Source: Ilyomonas sp965199845
GTDB taxonomy: Bacteria > Bacteroidota > Bacteroidia > Chitinophagales > Chitinophagaceae
DNA: 64,000 nt
Direction: 5' to 3'
Assembly (NCBI GenBank): GCA_965199845.1
Contig: CBDATZ010000054.1
Span: 682,001-746,000, forward strand
Under the pieces are notes generated by a model. That model made no database searches. It saw only the letters and a list, made by a program, of their open reading frames with translations, and was not told the origin of the DNA. The translations under genes were made by a program, and so were the position numbers. Below, piece by piece: positions 24,525 through 33,762 of the stretch; position 1 is the stretch's first letter, and the number at the start of each line of letters is the position of its first letter.

Positions 24525-25538
24525 TCAGACGATATTGACTTCGCGTTCTAACACAACACCAAACTTGTTGCTAACACTCTCTATAATTTGTTGTGATAAC
24601 CCGTAAATGTCTGCGCCTTTTGCCTTACCATAATTCACCAAAACCAAAGCTTGTTTATCATAACAACCGGCATCGCCGTTCCGGTAACCTTTCCAGCCAC
24701 ATTGTTCAATAAGCCAGCCGGCAGCCAGCTTGGTTTTATTATCGTCTGTAGCAAAACCAACAATGTTTGGATATGTATGTTTCAAACTAAAAAATGACTC
24801 ATTTGCTACGGTTGGATTTTTAAAAAAACTGCCTGCATTGCCAACAACATTCGGGTCGGGCAATTTGCTTCTGCGGATATTGATAACAGCTTGTGAAATA
24901 GCCGCAACAGACAATTGCGAAACATTCATCTTTTCCAACTCTTGTTGTATGGCTCCGTATTCGATATGAAAAACGGGTTGTTTGCGAAGCTGAAACGTAA
25001 CGTTTAAAATAACAAAACGACCTTTGTATTTATGTTTGAAAACGCTTTCGCGATAACCAAAATGGCAGTCGTTTTTTGTAAATGTTACGATAGATTTTTC
25101 GTGTAAATCATACGCCTGCAATTCATAAAAAATATCTTTAATTTCTACACCATACGCGCCAATATTTTGCATGGGGCTGGCGCCAACATTGCCGGGAATC
25201 AGGCTCAGGTTTTCCATTCCTGCGTAATTATTTTCTACGCAATACATCACAAGCTGATGCCAGTTCTCTCCGGCAGCAGCTTGCACATAATAAAAGTCTT
25301 CATCTTCGCGAAAAAGTTGAATGCCGTGCAATTCGTTTTTTAAAACCGTTCCATCAAAGTTTTTGGTTAATAAAATATTGCTGCCGCCACCAAGAATAAA
25401 AAGCGGTGAAGTCATCATCAAATCAACAACGATTTGTTTTAATTCATCAACAGAAGAAACCGCAGCAAAGTATCTTGCCGAAGCATCAATACCAAATGTA
25501 TTGTATGGTTTGAGAGATACGTTTTGCTGCAGTTGCAT
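24525..25538 (-). CDS. murB: UDP-N-acetylenolpyruvoylglucosamine reductase
   Basis: Reduces UDP-GlcNAc-enolpyruvate to UDP-MurNAc in peptidoglycan synthesis, using FAD and NADPH. 337 residues. Seen: KPYNTFGIDASARYF at the start, the FAD motif FILGGGSNILL, the substrate and active-site block SLIPGNVGASPMQNIGAYG, the catalytic Ser region GNAGSFFKNP, and LIEQCGWKGYR. The ATG at 25536-25538 is chosen since the promoter lies just upstream, across the longer frame that starts at 25559. Confidence 0.96.
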   Translation of the reverse strand: MQLQQNVSLKPYNTFGIDASARYFAAVSSVDELKQIVVDLMMTSPLFILGGGSNILLTKNFDGTVLKNELHGIQLFREDEDFYYVQAAAGENWHQLVMYCVENNYAGMENLSLIPGNVGASPMQNIGAYGVEIKDIFYELQAYDLHEKSIVTFTKNDCHFGYRESVFKHKYKGRFVILNVTFQLRKQPVFHIEYGAIQQELEKMNVSQLSVAAISQAVINIRRSKLPDPNVVGNAGSFFKNPTVANESFFSLKHTYPNIVGFATDDNKTKLAAGWLIEQCGWKGYRNGDAGCYDKQALVLVNYGKAKGADIYGLSQQIIESVSNKFGVVLEREVNIV

Positions 25539-25556
25539 AATTTGTAATTGAAAAAT

Positions 25557-25564
25557 CAAAAGTA
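25557..25564 (-). promoter_or_regulatory. murB promoter -7 box
   Basis: The minus strand reads TACTTTTG. Transcription would start about 10 bases before the ATG at 25538, so it excludes the upstream methionine of the longer open frame. No good -33 element. Confidence 0.45.
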
Positions 25565-25619
25565 AAAATGAGATACTTGCTTCTTTTGAATTTTGAATTT
25601 TGACTTTTTTACTTTTTAT

Positions 25620-26723
25620 TTACACATTAAATCTAAAGTGCATGATGTCACCATCTTCTACCAGGTAATCTTTGCCCTGCACAGCAAGCTTTCCGGCATC
25701 GCGGCAAGCGGCTTCCGAACCTAGACGAACAAAATCTACATACTTAATTACTTCTGCACGAATAAAGCCTTTTTCGAAATCGGTATGAATAACACCGGCA
25801 GCCTGCGGAGCCAACATGCCTTTGGTGATTGTCCACGCGCGAACTTCCTGCACACCAGCGGTAAAATAAGTAGCCAGGTGAAGTAAAGAATATGTTGATT
25901 TAATTAATCGCGCCACGCCGCTTTCGTGCAAACCCATATCTTCCAAAAACATTTGCCTGTCTTCAAAGCTGTCCATTACTGCAATTTCACTTTCAATCTC
26001 TGCGCTTACAAATAAAATTTCAGCTTGTTCTCCTTTAATGGCTTCGGCTATGGCTTGTGTATGTTTGTTTCCGGTAATCACAGATTTTTCATCTACATTA
26101 CATACATAAATCACAGGTTTGATGGTTAATAAAAATAAATCATCAACAAACTTGGCTTTGTCTTCCGGCGATACGGCAAAGCCGCGTGCATTTTTTCCCT
26201 GTTCTAAATGAGACTTTAGTTGTACCAAAATTTCCAGTCCGCGCTGGGCTTCTTTATCGCCGCCTGTTTTAGCTTGCTTTTCGGTACGCGAAATTTTTTT
26301 CTCAACGCTATCCAAATCTTTCAACTGAAGTTCGGTGTCAATAATTTCTTTATCGCGAACCGGGTTAATGCTGCCATCAACATGGATCACATTATCGTCA
26401 TCAAAACAACGAAGCACATGAATAATAGCGTCGGTTGCGCGAATGTTTCCTAAAAACTGGTTGCCTAAGCCTTCGCCTTTGCTGGCGCCTTTTACCAAAC
26501 CGGCAATATCAACAATCTCAACTGTTGTCGGCACTACCTTGTGTGGTTTCACCAATTTTTCGAGTTCTATTAACCGTTCATCAGGAACGGTGATAACGCC
26601 AATGTTGGGTTCTATGGTGCAAAACGGAAAATTGGCTGCCTGCGCTTTTGCATTGCTTAACGCGTTAAACAATGTTGATTTTCCTACGTTTGGTAAGCCT
26701 ACAATACCTGCTTGAAGAGACAT
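25620..26723 (-). CDS. ychF: Redox-regulated ATPase YchF (Obg family)
   Basis: 367 residues. It opens AGIVGLPNVGKSTLFNAL (G1), then G3 in VDIAGLVKGASKGEGLGNQF with the 30-residue glycine-rich segment, and G4 NVDE in place of NKxD, which gives ATP preference in this family. The C-terminal TGS-like domain begins at about 280 (HLATYFTAGVQEVRAWTI) and ends in DIMHFRFNV. It associates with ribosomes. Monocistronic here. Confidence 0.96.
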   Translation of the reverse strand: MSLQAGIVGLPNVGKSTLFNALSNAKAQAANFPFCTIEPNIGVITVPDERLIELEKLVKPHKVVPTTVEIVDIAGLVKGASKGEGLGNQFLGNIRATDAIIHVLRCFDDDNVIHVDGSINPVRDKEIIDTELQLKDLDSVEKKISRTEKQAKTGGDKEAQRGLEILVQLKSHLEQGKNARGFAVSPEDKAKFVDDLFLLTIKPVIYVCNVDEKSVITGNKHTQAIAEAIKGEQAEILFVSAEIESEIAVMDSFEDRQMFLEDMGLHESGVARLIKSTYSLLHLATYFTAGVQEVRAWTITKGMLAPQAAGVIHTDFEKGFIRAEVIKYVDFVRLGSEAACRDAGKLAVQGKDYLVEDGDIMHFRFNV

Positions 26724-27046
26724 AATGTTGTGTGATGTTAGATGTGATGTGCGATTTTGTTTTACAGATATTTCTTTGAAAAGTTTTTTTTACCTGCTTA
26801 TCAAAATCAGTTATTACAAATCAGAAGCATTTTGTTTGATGCTCAATATCTTTTACTAAAAGATTATATTGATGATAATAAAAAAGCTTCATTTTTTTTA
26901 GCGGGCAAAAGTAGGAAACGAAATTTATTCATCTCGTTTATAGTTTTGGTTTTAAACTTGTTTAACACCGGAAAGAGCAGGTTGCAGATAATCATTTTTA
27001 TCCTTGGCTATTTTAAAAACACCGGATTGCGGAACAGAAACAGATT
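26724..27046. other. Divergent intergenic region between ychF and cheR
   Basis: About 320 AT-rich bases. The words GATGTTAGATGTGATGTGCG at 26735-26755 are a distant relative of the ACATCGTAC repeats. On the minus strand TACTTTTG (26906-26913) could be a ychF -7 box. A 109-codon frame on the plus strand (26757-27086) is rich in Phe/Leu/Lys and overlaps cheR; I do not call it. Confidence 0.45.
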
Positions 27047-27892
27047 ATGGAAACGAGACGAACTTTTACAGAAGAACACATCGTAACCGACGAACAGGTT
27101 GAACAATTGCTGACGGATGCACTTGAAATATATGGTTACGATTTTACAAATTATTCAAAAGCTTCCGTAAAGCGGCGCATCAACCGTTTGTTTGCCATTG
27201 ACCGTTTTCCGTCTTTTGCCGAACTGCGTTACCGGCTGCGAAACGATAAAACTTACCTCAATCATTTTGTAGAATCTATCAGTGTAAACGTTACCGAAAT
27301 GTTTCGCGACCCGATGTTTTACTTAGCCTTGCGAAATGTTGTATTGCCGCAATTAGCCACTTATCCATATATCCGCATCTGGCATGCCGGCTGTGCTACC
27401 GGCGAAGAAGTTTATTCAATGGCAATCTTATTAAAAGAACTGAATTTACTGCATAAATCGGTGCTGTATGCAACCGACATTAACCAGGAAGCTTTGGAAC
27501 GTGCGCGGCAAGGTATTGTGCCTTTAAACAACATGAAGTTATATTCTGAAAACTATATTCGGTCGGGCGGCACGCAGGCATTCAGCAACTACTATTCGGC
27601 CACTTACGATAGAGCTAAGTTGAATGATGATTTAAAAAGCAAAATGGTATTTGCCATGCACAACTTAGTGTCTGATGGCTCGTTTAACGAGTTCCAGTTA
27701 ATCTTGTGCCGGAACGTTTTAATTTACTTTAATAAAGATTTGCAGGATAATGTTATTCGCTTATTTAATAACAGCTTAGAAAAGCTTGGCTTCCTCGCAC
27801 TTGGCACAAAAGAAACACTTCGCTTTACCGATGTAACCAAACAATTCAGGCAGATAGACGGAAAAGAAAAGATATGGAGAAAGATTCAATAA
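27047..27892 (+). CDS. CheR-type protein-glutamate O-methyltransferase
   Basis: 281 residues. The small N-terminal helical domain is at about 15-75 (EIYGYDFTNYSKASVKRRI), with FVESISVNVTEMFRDPMFY. The SAM-binding domain begins at about 107 (IRIWHAGCATGEEVYSMAIL) and includes ILYATDIN-like VLYATDINQEALERA and the LILCRNVLIYF motif. It overlaps cheB by 19 bases. No chemoreceptor, CheA or CheY is nearby, so the pair may serve a non-chemotactic signalling system. Confidence 0.9.
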   Translation: METRRTFTEEHIVTDEQVEQLLTDALEIYGYDFTNYSKASVKRRINRLFAIDRFPSFAELRYRLRNDKTYLNHFVESISVNVTEMFRDPMFYLALRNVVLPQLATYPYIRIWHAGCATGEEVYSMAILLKELNLLHKSVLYATDINQEALERARQGIVPLNNMKLYSENYIRSGGTQAFSNYYSATYDRAKLNDDLKSKMVFAMHNLVSDGSFNEFQLILCRNVLIYFNKDLQDNVIRLFNNSLEKLGFLALGTKETLRFTDVTKQFRQIDGKEKIWRKIQ

Positions 27893-28443
27893 ATAAGCTG
27901 TTTGTAATTGGCGGTTCAAGCGGCAGTCTTGATGTTTTGCTTTCCGTTTTCCCGCTTTTACAACCGCTTCGCAATGCTGCCCTGGTTATTGTTCTACACC
28001 GAAAAAATACATGGGATTCGATGCTGCCCGACATCTTTGCCATCCGCACTTCGATGAATATAAAAGAAGCAGAAGAAAAGGAAAATATAAAAGCCGGTTA
28101 CATTTATATTGCACCGGCAGATTATCATTTATTAATTGAGAAAGATGGCTCGCTTTCGCTTGATGTTTCCGAGAAAATCAATTACAGTCGTCCCAGTATT
28201 GATATTAGTATGGAAACGGCTGCTGAAGCTTACCACGATAAAGTGGTTGGTATTTTATTATCCGGCGCAAACGCAGATGGTGTGCAGGGTTTACAAAAAA
28301 TAAAACAATGCGGCGGTTATACCATTGCACAATCTCCCGAAACCGCCGATGTTGATTATATGCCCAGACAAGCTATAGAAAGAGGCGTGGTAAATGCGGT
28401 GCTCGCGCCAAAAGAAATTGCTCACTTCATTAATACACAATAA
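27874..28443 (+). CDS. CheB-type methylesterase domain protein
   Basis: 189 residues, only the catalytic domain. Catalytic Ser is in GGSSGSLD (about 14-18), His in VLHRKNT (about 42), and Asp in ILLSGANADGVQGL (about 134). The receiver domain that normally gates CheB is absent, as is common in Bacteroidota and in CheB/CheR hybrid kinases. Translated with cheR through a 19-base overlap. Confidence 0.9.
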   Translation: MEKDSINKLFVIGGSSGSLDVLLSVFPLLQPLRNAALVIVLHRKNTWDSMLPDIFAIRTSMNIKEAEEKENIKAGYIYIAPADYHLLIEKDGSLSLDVSEKINYSRPSIDISMETAAEAYHDKVVGILLSGANADGVQGLQKIKQCGGYTIAQSPETADVDYMPRQAIERGVVNAVLAPKEIAHFINTQ

Positions 28444-28531
28444 CCAGTAAGCTTTTTAAAAAGTGATTCTTTTCCTGTAGATAAATAAGCAAACAAACTT
28501 TGTATAAAACGCCTTGGCTATGCAAAATTTA

Positions 28532-28915
28532 CTATCGAAAAAGATACTTATTTTTTTTAGTATCAACTGTATAAATGTATGCCCAATATATCAATACAAA
28601 TTGAAGCGGAAGCCTTAGAATGGTTATCCATAAATACGGGTTATTTTCTTTATAATAAGTAATTGTCATTTGCACATTAGCCGGAAACACAGCAACCAGT
28701 AAGGCAATAATTAATAAAGCGGCCAAACTTCTCGTGGCAGGAAAAAGGAGCAGCAAACCATAGAAACTTTCCAACACTCCGCTTATATAAACAAGCGTGT
28801 GGTGCCAGGGCAGCCACGGCGGCACGATGGATGCATACTGTTCTGTAAAGATAAAATGATTGATGCCTGCCAGTATATAAAATACAGACATCACATAGAG
28901 GAGTACGTTTTTCAT
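28532..28915 (-). CDS. DoxX-like integral membrane protein
   Basis: 127 residues and four predicted helices (LLYVMSVFYILAGINHFIF; TLVYISGVLESFYGLLLLF; LAALLIIALLVAVFPANVQM; LQFVLIYWAYIYTVD). The pattern is that of the DoxX/MauE-like family, including the AGINHF and ATRSLAALLII blocks. The function in this group is uncertain. I use the ATG at 28913-28915; the longer frame to 29032 adds a polar segment atypical for the family. Confidence 0.8.
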   Translation of the reverse strand: MKNVLLYVMSVFYILAGINHFIFTEQYASIVPPWLPWHHTLVYISGVLESFYGLLLLFPATRSLAALLIIALLVAVFPANVQMTITYYKENNPYLWITILRLPLQFVLIYWAYIYTVDTKKNKYLFR

Positions 28916-29087
28916 ATGTGTTAATCGCAAGATAGATTCGGTAAAATGCCGGGGTATGCAAATACTAAAAATATCTGCCTGATTGCTTTGTAAATATAAA
29001 GATTGCCGGCAAATTATTATACAATTCATCACAAAAAAGAAAACCTTATACCTTATTGTTTTATGTTAGCATTTTGAATGAGATATT

Positions 29088-30965
29088 ATGAAAAGAAGTT
29101 TATTTATAGTTATGATTTTGGTTAGCAGCTTGTCTGTTCAGTCGCAGGATTTATATATGCCGCGCAATATAAAGCAGGCTTACAGTAGCGAAACCCGCTC
29201 GCCGGATGGAAGACCCGGAAGTAAATACTGGCAGAATTATGGCCGTTATAATATTAGTATTTTGGCTATGCCGCCAAACAGAACAATAAAAGGCAGCGAA
29301 GAAATTGTATATACCAATAATAGCCCGGCTCCGTTAAAAGATATTATCATCCGTATCATCGCCAACATTCATAAAACCGGTGCGCCACGAGGCGGCTTTG
29401 CCGGTCCTGATTATCTTACAGATGGCGTTAGCATAGATTCATTTGTAATCAATGGCGTAAAGCAAACCTGGAAAGAAGATAATTATCATAACACATGGTA
29501 CCCGGTTACATTACCCAAAGAACTGGCATCCAAAGATTCGATGAAACTCAACATTGCCTGGCATTACCAGATGTCGAAACAAAGCGGCCGCGAAGGCATG
29601 TTAGATTCCACTACTTTTTACCTTGCGTACTTCTATCCGCGCGTATCGGTTTACGATGATTATAACGGCTGGGACAAAATCAATTTTACCGACCAGCAGG
29701 AATTTTACAGCGACTTCAACGATTATACATTGAGCGTTTCGGTTCCGCAGAATTATGTTGTATGGGCAACCGGTATTTTACAAAATCCGGATGCTGTTTT
29801 ACAACCCGGTTATGCAAAGCGTTTACAGGAATCTATGATGACGGATTCTGTTATTCATATTGCTACTCTACCAAATATGCTTGATAAAAATGTAACCACT
29901 AAGAATGCAACAAATACGTGGAAATGGGCTGCCACTTACGTGCCTGATGTTACCGTTGCAATAAGCGATCATTATGTGTGGGATGCATCGAGTGTTGCGG
30001 TTGATGATGTTACGCATCGTCGCGTTAGTATGCAGTCTGCCTTTGACGATACAGCGGCTGATTTTCACCAGATGACTTCTTTTGGCACACATGCATTAGG
30101 CTGGCTTTCTCTTAACTGGCCGGGACAACCGTATCCGTACCCGAAAATGACAGCCGTACAAGGTGAAGCTGATATGGAATATCCCATGATGATTAATGAT
30201 AGTCATAACGAGCAACCGGAGTTTAGCCGCTTTGTAGCCGAACACGAAATAGCACACACCTGGATGCCGTTTTATATGGGCATTAATGAAAGCCGTTATG
30301 CTTTTATGGATGAAGGATGGGCTACCACATTTGAATATTTAATTGGCATTCATGATTTGGGAAAACAAGCCGCCGATAATTTTTACAAACAGTTTCGCGT
30401 GCAAAACTGGATTCACGATAAATCAATGGAAGAAGATTTGCCCATTATTACGCCGGCAAATGTATTGAGCGGAGTTGCGTATGGAAACAATGCGTATGGA
30501 AAACCATCGCTGGGATATTTAGCGGTAAAAGATATGCTCGGCGATACAGTGTTTAAGAAATGCCTGCTCGAATACATGGACCGCTGGCATGGAAAACATC
30601 CCATTCCGTGGGATTTCTTTTATACGTTCAATAATGTTTCCGGCAAAAATCTAAACTGGTTCTGGAATAACTGGTTTTTCACAAACGGTTATATTGATAT
30701 GGCTTTGCAGAACATTGTAACCAGCAAAAAAAACAGTACCGCTTATATTCAAAATGTTGGCGGCTTTGCGGCACCTTTCGATCTGGTTGTAACTTATAAA
30801 GATGGCAGCACAGATACATTGCATCAAACACCAGAAGTTTGGAGTACGAATCAAAAAGCAACTTCTGTTACCATTTCTTCTAACAAAGCAATACAATCTG
30901 CACAATTGCAAACGGGTATTTTTATGGATGCCGACGAAAGTAATAACAACTGGAAAGCAAAGTAG
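29088..30965 (+). CDS. Secreted M1-family metallopeptidase
   Basis: 625 residues with an 18-residue signal peptide (LFIVMILVSSLSVQS). The gluzincin motif HEIAH starts at His386, and the third ligand Glu lies 18 residues on in NESRYAFMDEGW, as in aminopeptidase N. The N-terminal part is beta-rich. The classical GxMEN exopeptidase motif is replaced by EADMEYPMM, so the specificity may differ from standard aminopeptidases. It has no sorting tail and is probably periplasmic or outer-membrane linked. Confidence 0.9.
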   Translation: MKRSLFIVMILVSSLSVQSQDLYMPRNIKQAYSSETRSPDGRPGSKYWQNYGRYNISILAMPPNRTIKGSEEIVYTNNSPAPLKDIIIRIIANIHKTGAPRGGFAGPDYLTDGVSIDSFVINGVKQTWKEDNYHNTWYPVTLPKELASKDSMKLNIAWHYQMSKQSGREGMLDSTTFYLAYFYPRVSVYDDYNGWDKINFTDQQEFYSDFNDYTLSVSVPQNYVVWATGILQNPDAVLQPGYAKRLQESMMTDSVIHIATLPNMLDKNVTTKNATNTWKWAATYVPDVTVAISDHYVWDASSVAVDDVTHRRVSMQSAFDDTAADFHQMTSFGTHALGWLSLNWPGQPYPYPKMTAVQGEADMEYPMMINDSHNEQPEFSRFVAEHEIAHTWMPFYMGINESRYAFMDEGWATTFEYLIGIHDLGKQAADNFYKQFRVQNWIHDKSMEEDLPIITPANVLSGVAYGNNAYGKPSLGYLAVKDMLGDTVFKKCLLEYMDRWHGKHPIPWDFFYTFNNVSGKNLNWFWNNWFFTNGYIDMALQNIVTSKKNSTAYIQNVGGFAAPFDLVVTYKDGSTDTLHQTPEVWSTNQKATSVTISSNKAIQSAQLQTGIFMDADESNNNWKAK

Positions 30966-31303
30966 AATTGAAATAAAAAATACAGTTTTAGTAATGATGA
31001 TTATCGGGAACCGCTACGCAAAGTTTGCAATTGGTTAATTGATATTATCTACCTACAATTCAGATGTAAGGAAGTCATCATTTACAAAACAGAACAAAGC
31101 CACCGGCTCTGATGTTCTGGTAAGGCATTCATTTTCATCGTTATTGATTTGTAAACAGGCAAATCTCATTTTACAATATACACGTATTTTAAGCGTTTGT
31201 TTACGGTTAAATCTTTTCTACACATCCGAAAAGTGGTACTTTAGCGCACGAATTGTATTCGCAACAAACCAAAAAGACTGAGATGCATGATAATGGATAT
31301 CTT
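30966..31303. other. Intergenic region before the sulfatase gene
   Basis: About 340 bases with no convincing gene. Two small frames (from 30802 and 31039) are unlikely on composition. TACTTTAG at 31237-31244 is one base from the -7 consensus and may drive the sulfatase gene. Confidence 0.45.
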
Positions 31304-32698
31304 ATGAGATCAACCTTTGCATTTACATATCTTAAAGCCTTACCCATTATTGCACTTGCTGTATTGGTTTGTTTTTCCTGTACAAAAATTCATCTTTCAC
31401 CCGAACCGCCTCCTGTTGATTCTATACCGCCGGTGGTTGTGCCTACGCCGCCAAATTTAGCCGGTCAGCCTAATATTATTCTTATCCTGGCAGATGATAT
31501 TGGCTATGAAGTGCCAACATTTAACGGCGGACAATCGTATAGCACACCGAACTTAGACCGCATAGCAGCAAATGGCTTACGCTTCACCAACTGTTTTGCT
31601 ATGCCACTTTCTTCGCCGTCGCGTTTTATGCTCACGACCGGGAAATATAATTTCCGCAATTATACCAAATGGGGTGTGATGAACCAATCGGAAGTTACTT
31701 TATCAAACTTGTTGCACAATGCAGGTTATACAACTTGTGTTGCGGGCAAATGGCAGTTCGATGGCGGCGAGGCTTCTATTAAAGCATTTGGTTATGATAA
31801 ATATTGTGTGTGGAATGCTTTTAAAAGTGGTGATGAAGAAGAAGCCGAATTTGGTACGTCTTATAAAGACCCGACGGTTTACCAGGATGGTACTTATTTA
31901 GGAACAGATTCGGTAGTAACAGGTCAGTATGGAATCGATATTTTTAATCGTTATGTAACTAATTTTATTGACAGTAATAAAAACCATCCGTTCTTTATTT
32001 ATTACCCGATCCCGATTGCACATGCGCCTTTTAGCCCGACTCCGGATGATGAAAAATATGCCGGCTGGATAAGCAAGCGCGGCAAAAGTGATACAAGCCT
32101 TTACCGCTCGATGGTGCATTATATGGACAAAGCGATTGATTCGGTAATTGAGAAAGTAAAAGCCGCCGGTCTGGCAGACAATACCGTTATTTTATTTGCC
32201 AGCGACAATGGCACACCGGCAGAAATTATTTCGATATATAAAAACAGGAAGGTTGCGGGTGGTATGGGCAGCACATCTGTTTACGGCACGCACGTTCCTT
32301 TGGTTGCGTATTGTCCCGGTTCTATCACGCCCGGTACTTGCTCTGCTTTTATAGATTTTACCGATTTTTTGCCCACAATAATTGGTTTGGCAAATACAAC
32401 CATCCCGGCAGGGTTTGTTACGGATGGCATTAGCTTTCGCAACCAATTATTTCAGTCTTCCTTAGCCAACAGGTATTATTTGTACAGCTATTTCTTTCCG
32501 CATCCCGAATATCCAACCACAATACAAAGAGAGTATGTGCAGGATACGATGTATAAATATTATGATAACGGATACGGATTTTTTAATGTGTCTTCAGATC
32601 CGGCTGAAGAGAGTAAAATAAACGGAAGCACCTTAACACAAGATCAGCAAAAAATTATATCCGGATTCCGAAAAGTGATAGACAGCATACACCCGTAA
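31304..32698 (+). CDS. Sulfatase-family lipoprotein
   Basis: 464 residues. The lipoprotein signal ends in VLVCFSCTK. A proline-rich linker follows, then the alkaline-phosphatase-fold sulfatase core: NIILILADDIGYEVP (metal Asp-Asp), TPNLDRIAANGLRFTNCF, and the modification site SSPSRFMLTTGKY. The residue to be turned into formylglycine is a serine (Ser-type), so an anSME-type activator is expected. VILFASDNGTP carries the distal metal ligands. The substrate is unknown. The ATG at 31283 is an alternative start. Confidence 0.88.
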   Translation: MRSTFAFTYLKALPIIALAVLVCFSCTKIHLSPEPPPVDSIPPVVVPTPPNLAGQPNIILILADDIGYEVPTFNGGQSYSTPNLDRIAANGLRFTNCFAMPLSSPSRFMLTTGKYNFRNYTKWGVMNQSEVTLSNLLHNAGYTTCVAGKWQFDGGEASIKAFGYDKYCVWNAFKSGDEEEAEFGTSYKDPTVYQDGTYLGTDSVVTGQYGIDIFNRYVTNFIDSNKNHPFFIYYPIPIAHAPFSPTPDDEKYAGWISKRGKSDTSLYRSMVHYMDKAIDSVIEKVKAAGLADNTVILFASDNGTPAEIISIYKNRKVAGGMGSTSVYGTHVPLVAYCPGSITPGTCSAFIDFTDFLPTIIGLANTTIPAGFVTDGISFRNQLFQSSLANRYYLYSYFFPHPEYPTTIQREYVQDTMYKYYDNGYGFFNVSSDPAEESKINGSTLTQDQQKIISGFRKVIDSIHP

Positions 32699-32750
32699 AT
32701 TTCACTCTAAATAAAATCTGGTACAAGATATAAACTGTATTTAAAAGAAT

Positions 32751-33740
32751 ATGACGATGTTACGGAAACCTACTTATACTATTTATCTCCTGTTATTCTT
32801 TTTCTGTTTGCAATCTGCAGCAAAAGCGCAGGCTGTAAGATACCTGAACACAACACATGATATTGCTTATGCCTGGGGTCTGATAGACTGGGAAGGAAAA
32901 CCGGAAGATAGTCTCCGGTTCGATATTTATTATCCGCCCGGTGCTACTTCAGACAAAAAATATCCCATGATATTAAGTCTTCATGCGGGCAGCTTTACCG
33001 GCGGTTCAAAAGAAGGCCAGGTTTCCGGCGCTGATGCCTTAAATGATATGGGATTTGTCGTGGTATCGCCCGATTACCGTACGGGTTATAACAACAATAC
33101 AGACTCTTGTCAGGATGATACATTGGGATTGAATATGGCTACATATCGCGCTACGCAAGATGGTAACGCTTGTATGCGCTACTTATACCAGTTTGCGGAT
33201 AGTCTTCATATTGATACTGCAAATTTCTTTTTAATGGGAAACAGTGCCGGAGCCGACTTAGCCCTGCACATGGAATTTGTTACTGACCTGGTAGCCAAAG
33301 TAAAAATTCCGTATGCTTACAGAGATTTGGGCGGTGTGCAAAGTACCGGAAACCCTTATCCGTTTAAGTATAAAGTAAAAGCACTTTGTGCTATGTGGGG
33401 CGCTTTGCCAAACTGGAACCTGGTAAATCAATTTACAGCCATTCCCATGATTCTTTTTAAAGGCGGACAAGATCCGGGATTGCCGCCCGATACAGCGCCT
33501 AATTTTGGCGTTGGAAATTACAAAAAATGCCCGAATTATTCTGAGCTTTTCGGCGGCATTGGTATTTATAAAGCCATGCAGACATTAAACGTGCCTTGTG
33601 TTTATCATTATCAGCCAAAAGGTTTTCATGCAGCTTACGACGAAGAGTTTTGTACGCAAGCTACCAATTCGTTCTTCAAATCTCTTATGAACGGGCAAGG
33701 TTACTCAGGTCAATACTTTTACTATCAGCAAAGCTGGTAA
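32751..33740 (+). CDS. Secreted alpha/beta hydrolase (esterase-like)
   Basis: 329 residues with a signal peptide ending in SAAKAQ. The oxyanion block is ILSLHAGSFTGGSKEG, the nucleophile elbow FLMGNSAGADLAL, and the catalytic His is probably in QPKGFHAAYDEEF near the end. It is related to the BD-FAE/acetyl-xylan esterase group that deacylates carbohydrates, but the substrate is inference. It lies 52 bases after the sulfatase and 22 bases before the T9SS propeller gene; the three could form one transcript. Confidence 0.85.
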   Translation: MTMLRKPTYTIYLLLFFFCLQSAAKAQAVRYLNTTHDIAYAWGLIDWEGKPEDSLRFDIYYPPGATSDKKYPMILSLHAGSFTGGSKEGQVSGADALNDMGFVVVSPDYRTGYNNNTDSCQDDTLGLNMATYRATQDGNACMRYLYQFADSLHIDTANFFLMGNSAGADLALHMEFVTDLVAKVKIPYAYRDLGGVQSTGNPYPFKYKVKALCAMWGALPNWNLVNQFTAIPMILFKGGQDPGLPPDTAPNFGVGNYKKCPNYSELFGGIGIYKAMQTLNVPCVYHYQPKGFHAAYDEEFCTQATNSFFKSLMNGQGYSGQYFYYQQSW

Positions 33741-33762
33741 TTTTTATTTTTAATTACGTACG

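Noticed and set aside
26757..27086. A 109-codon plus-strand frame before cheR
   Set aside because: Random-looking Phe/Leu/Lys composition, overlaps cheR by 40 bases, and no start signal.
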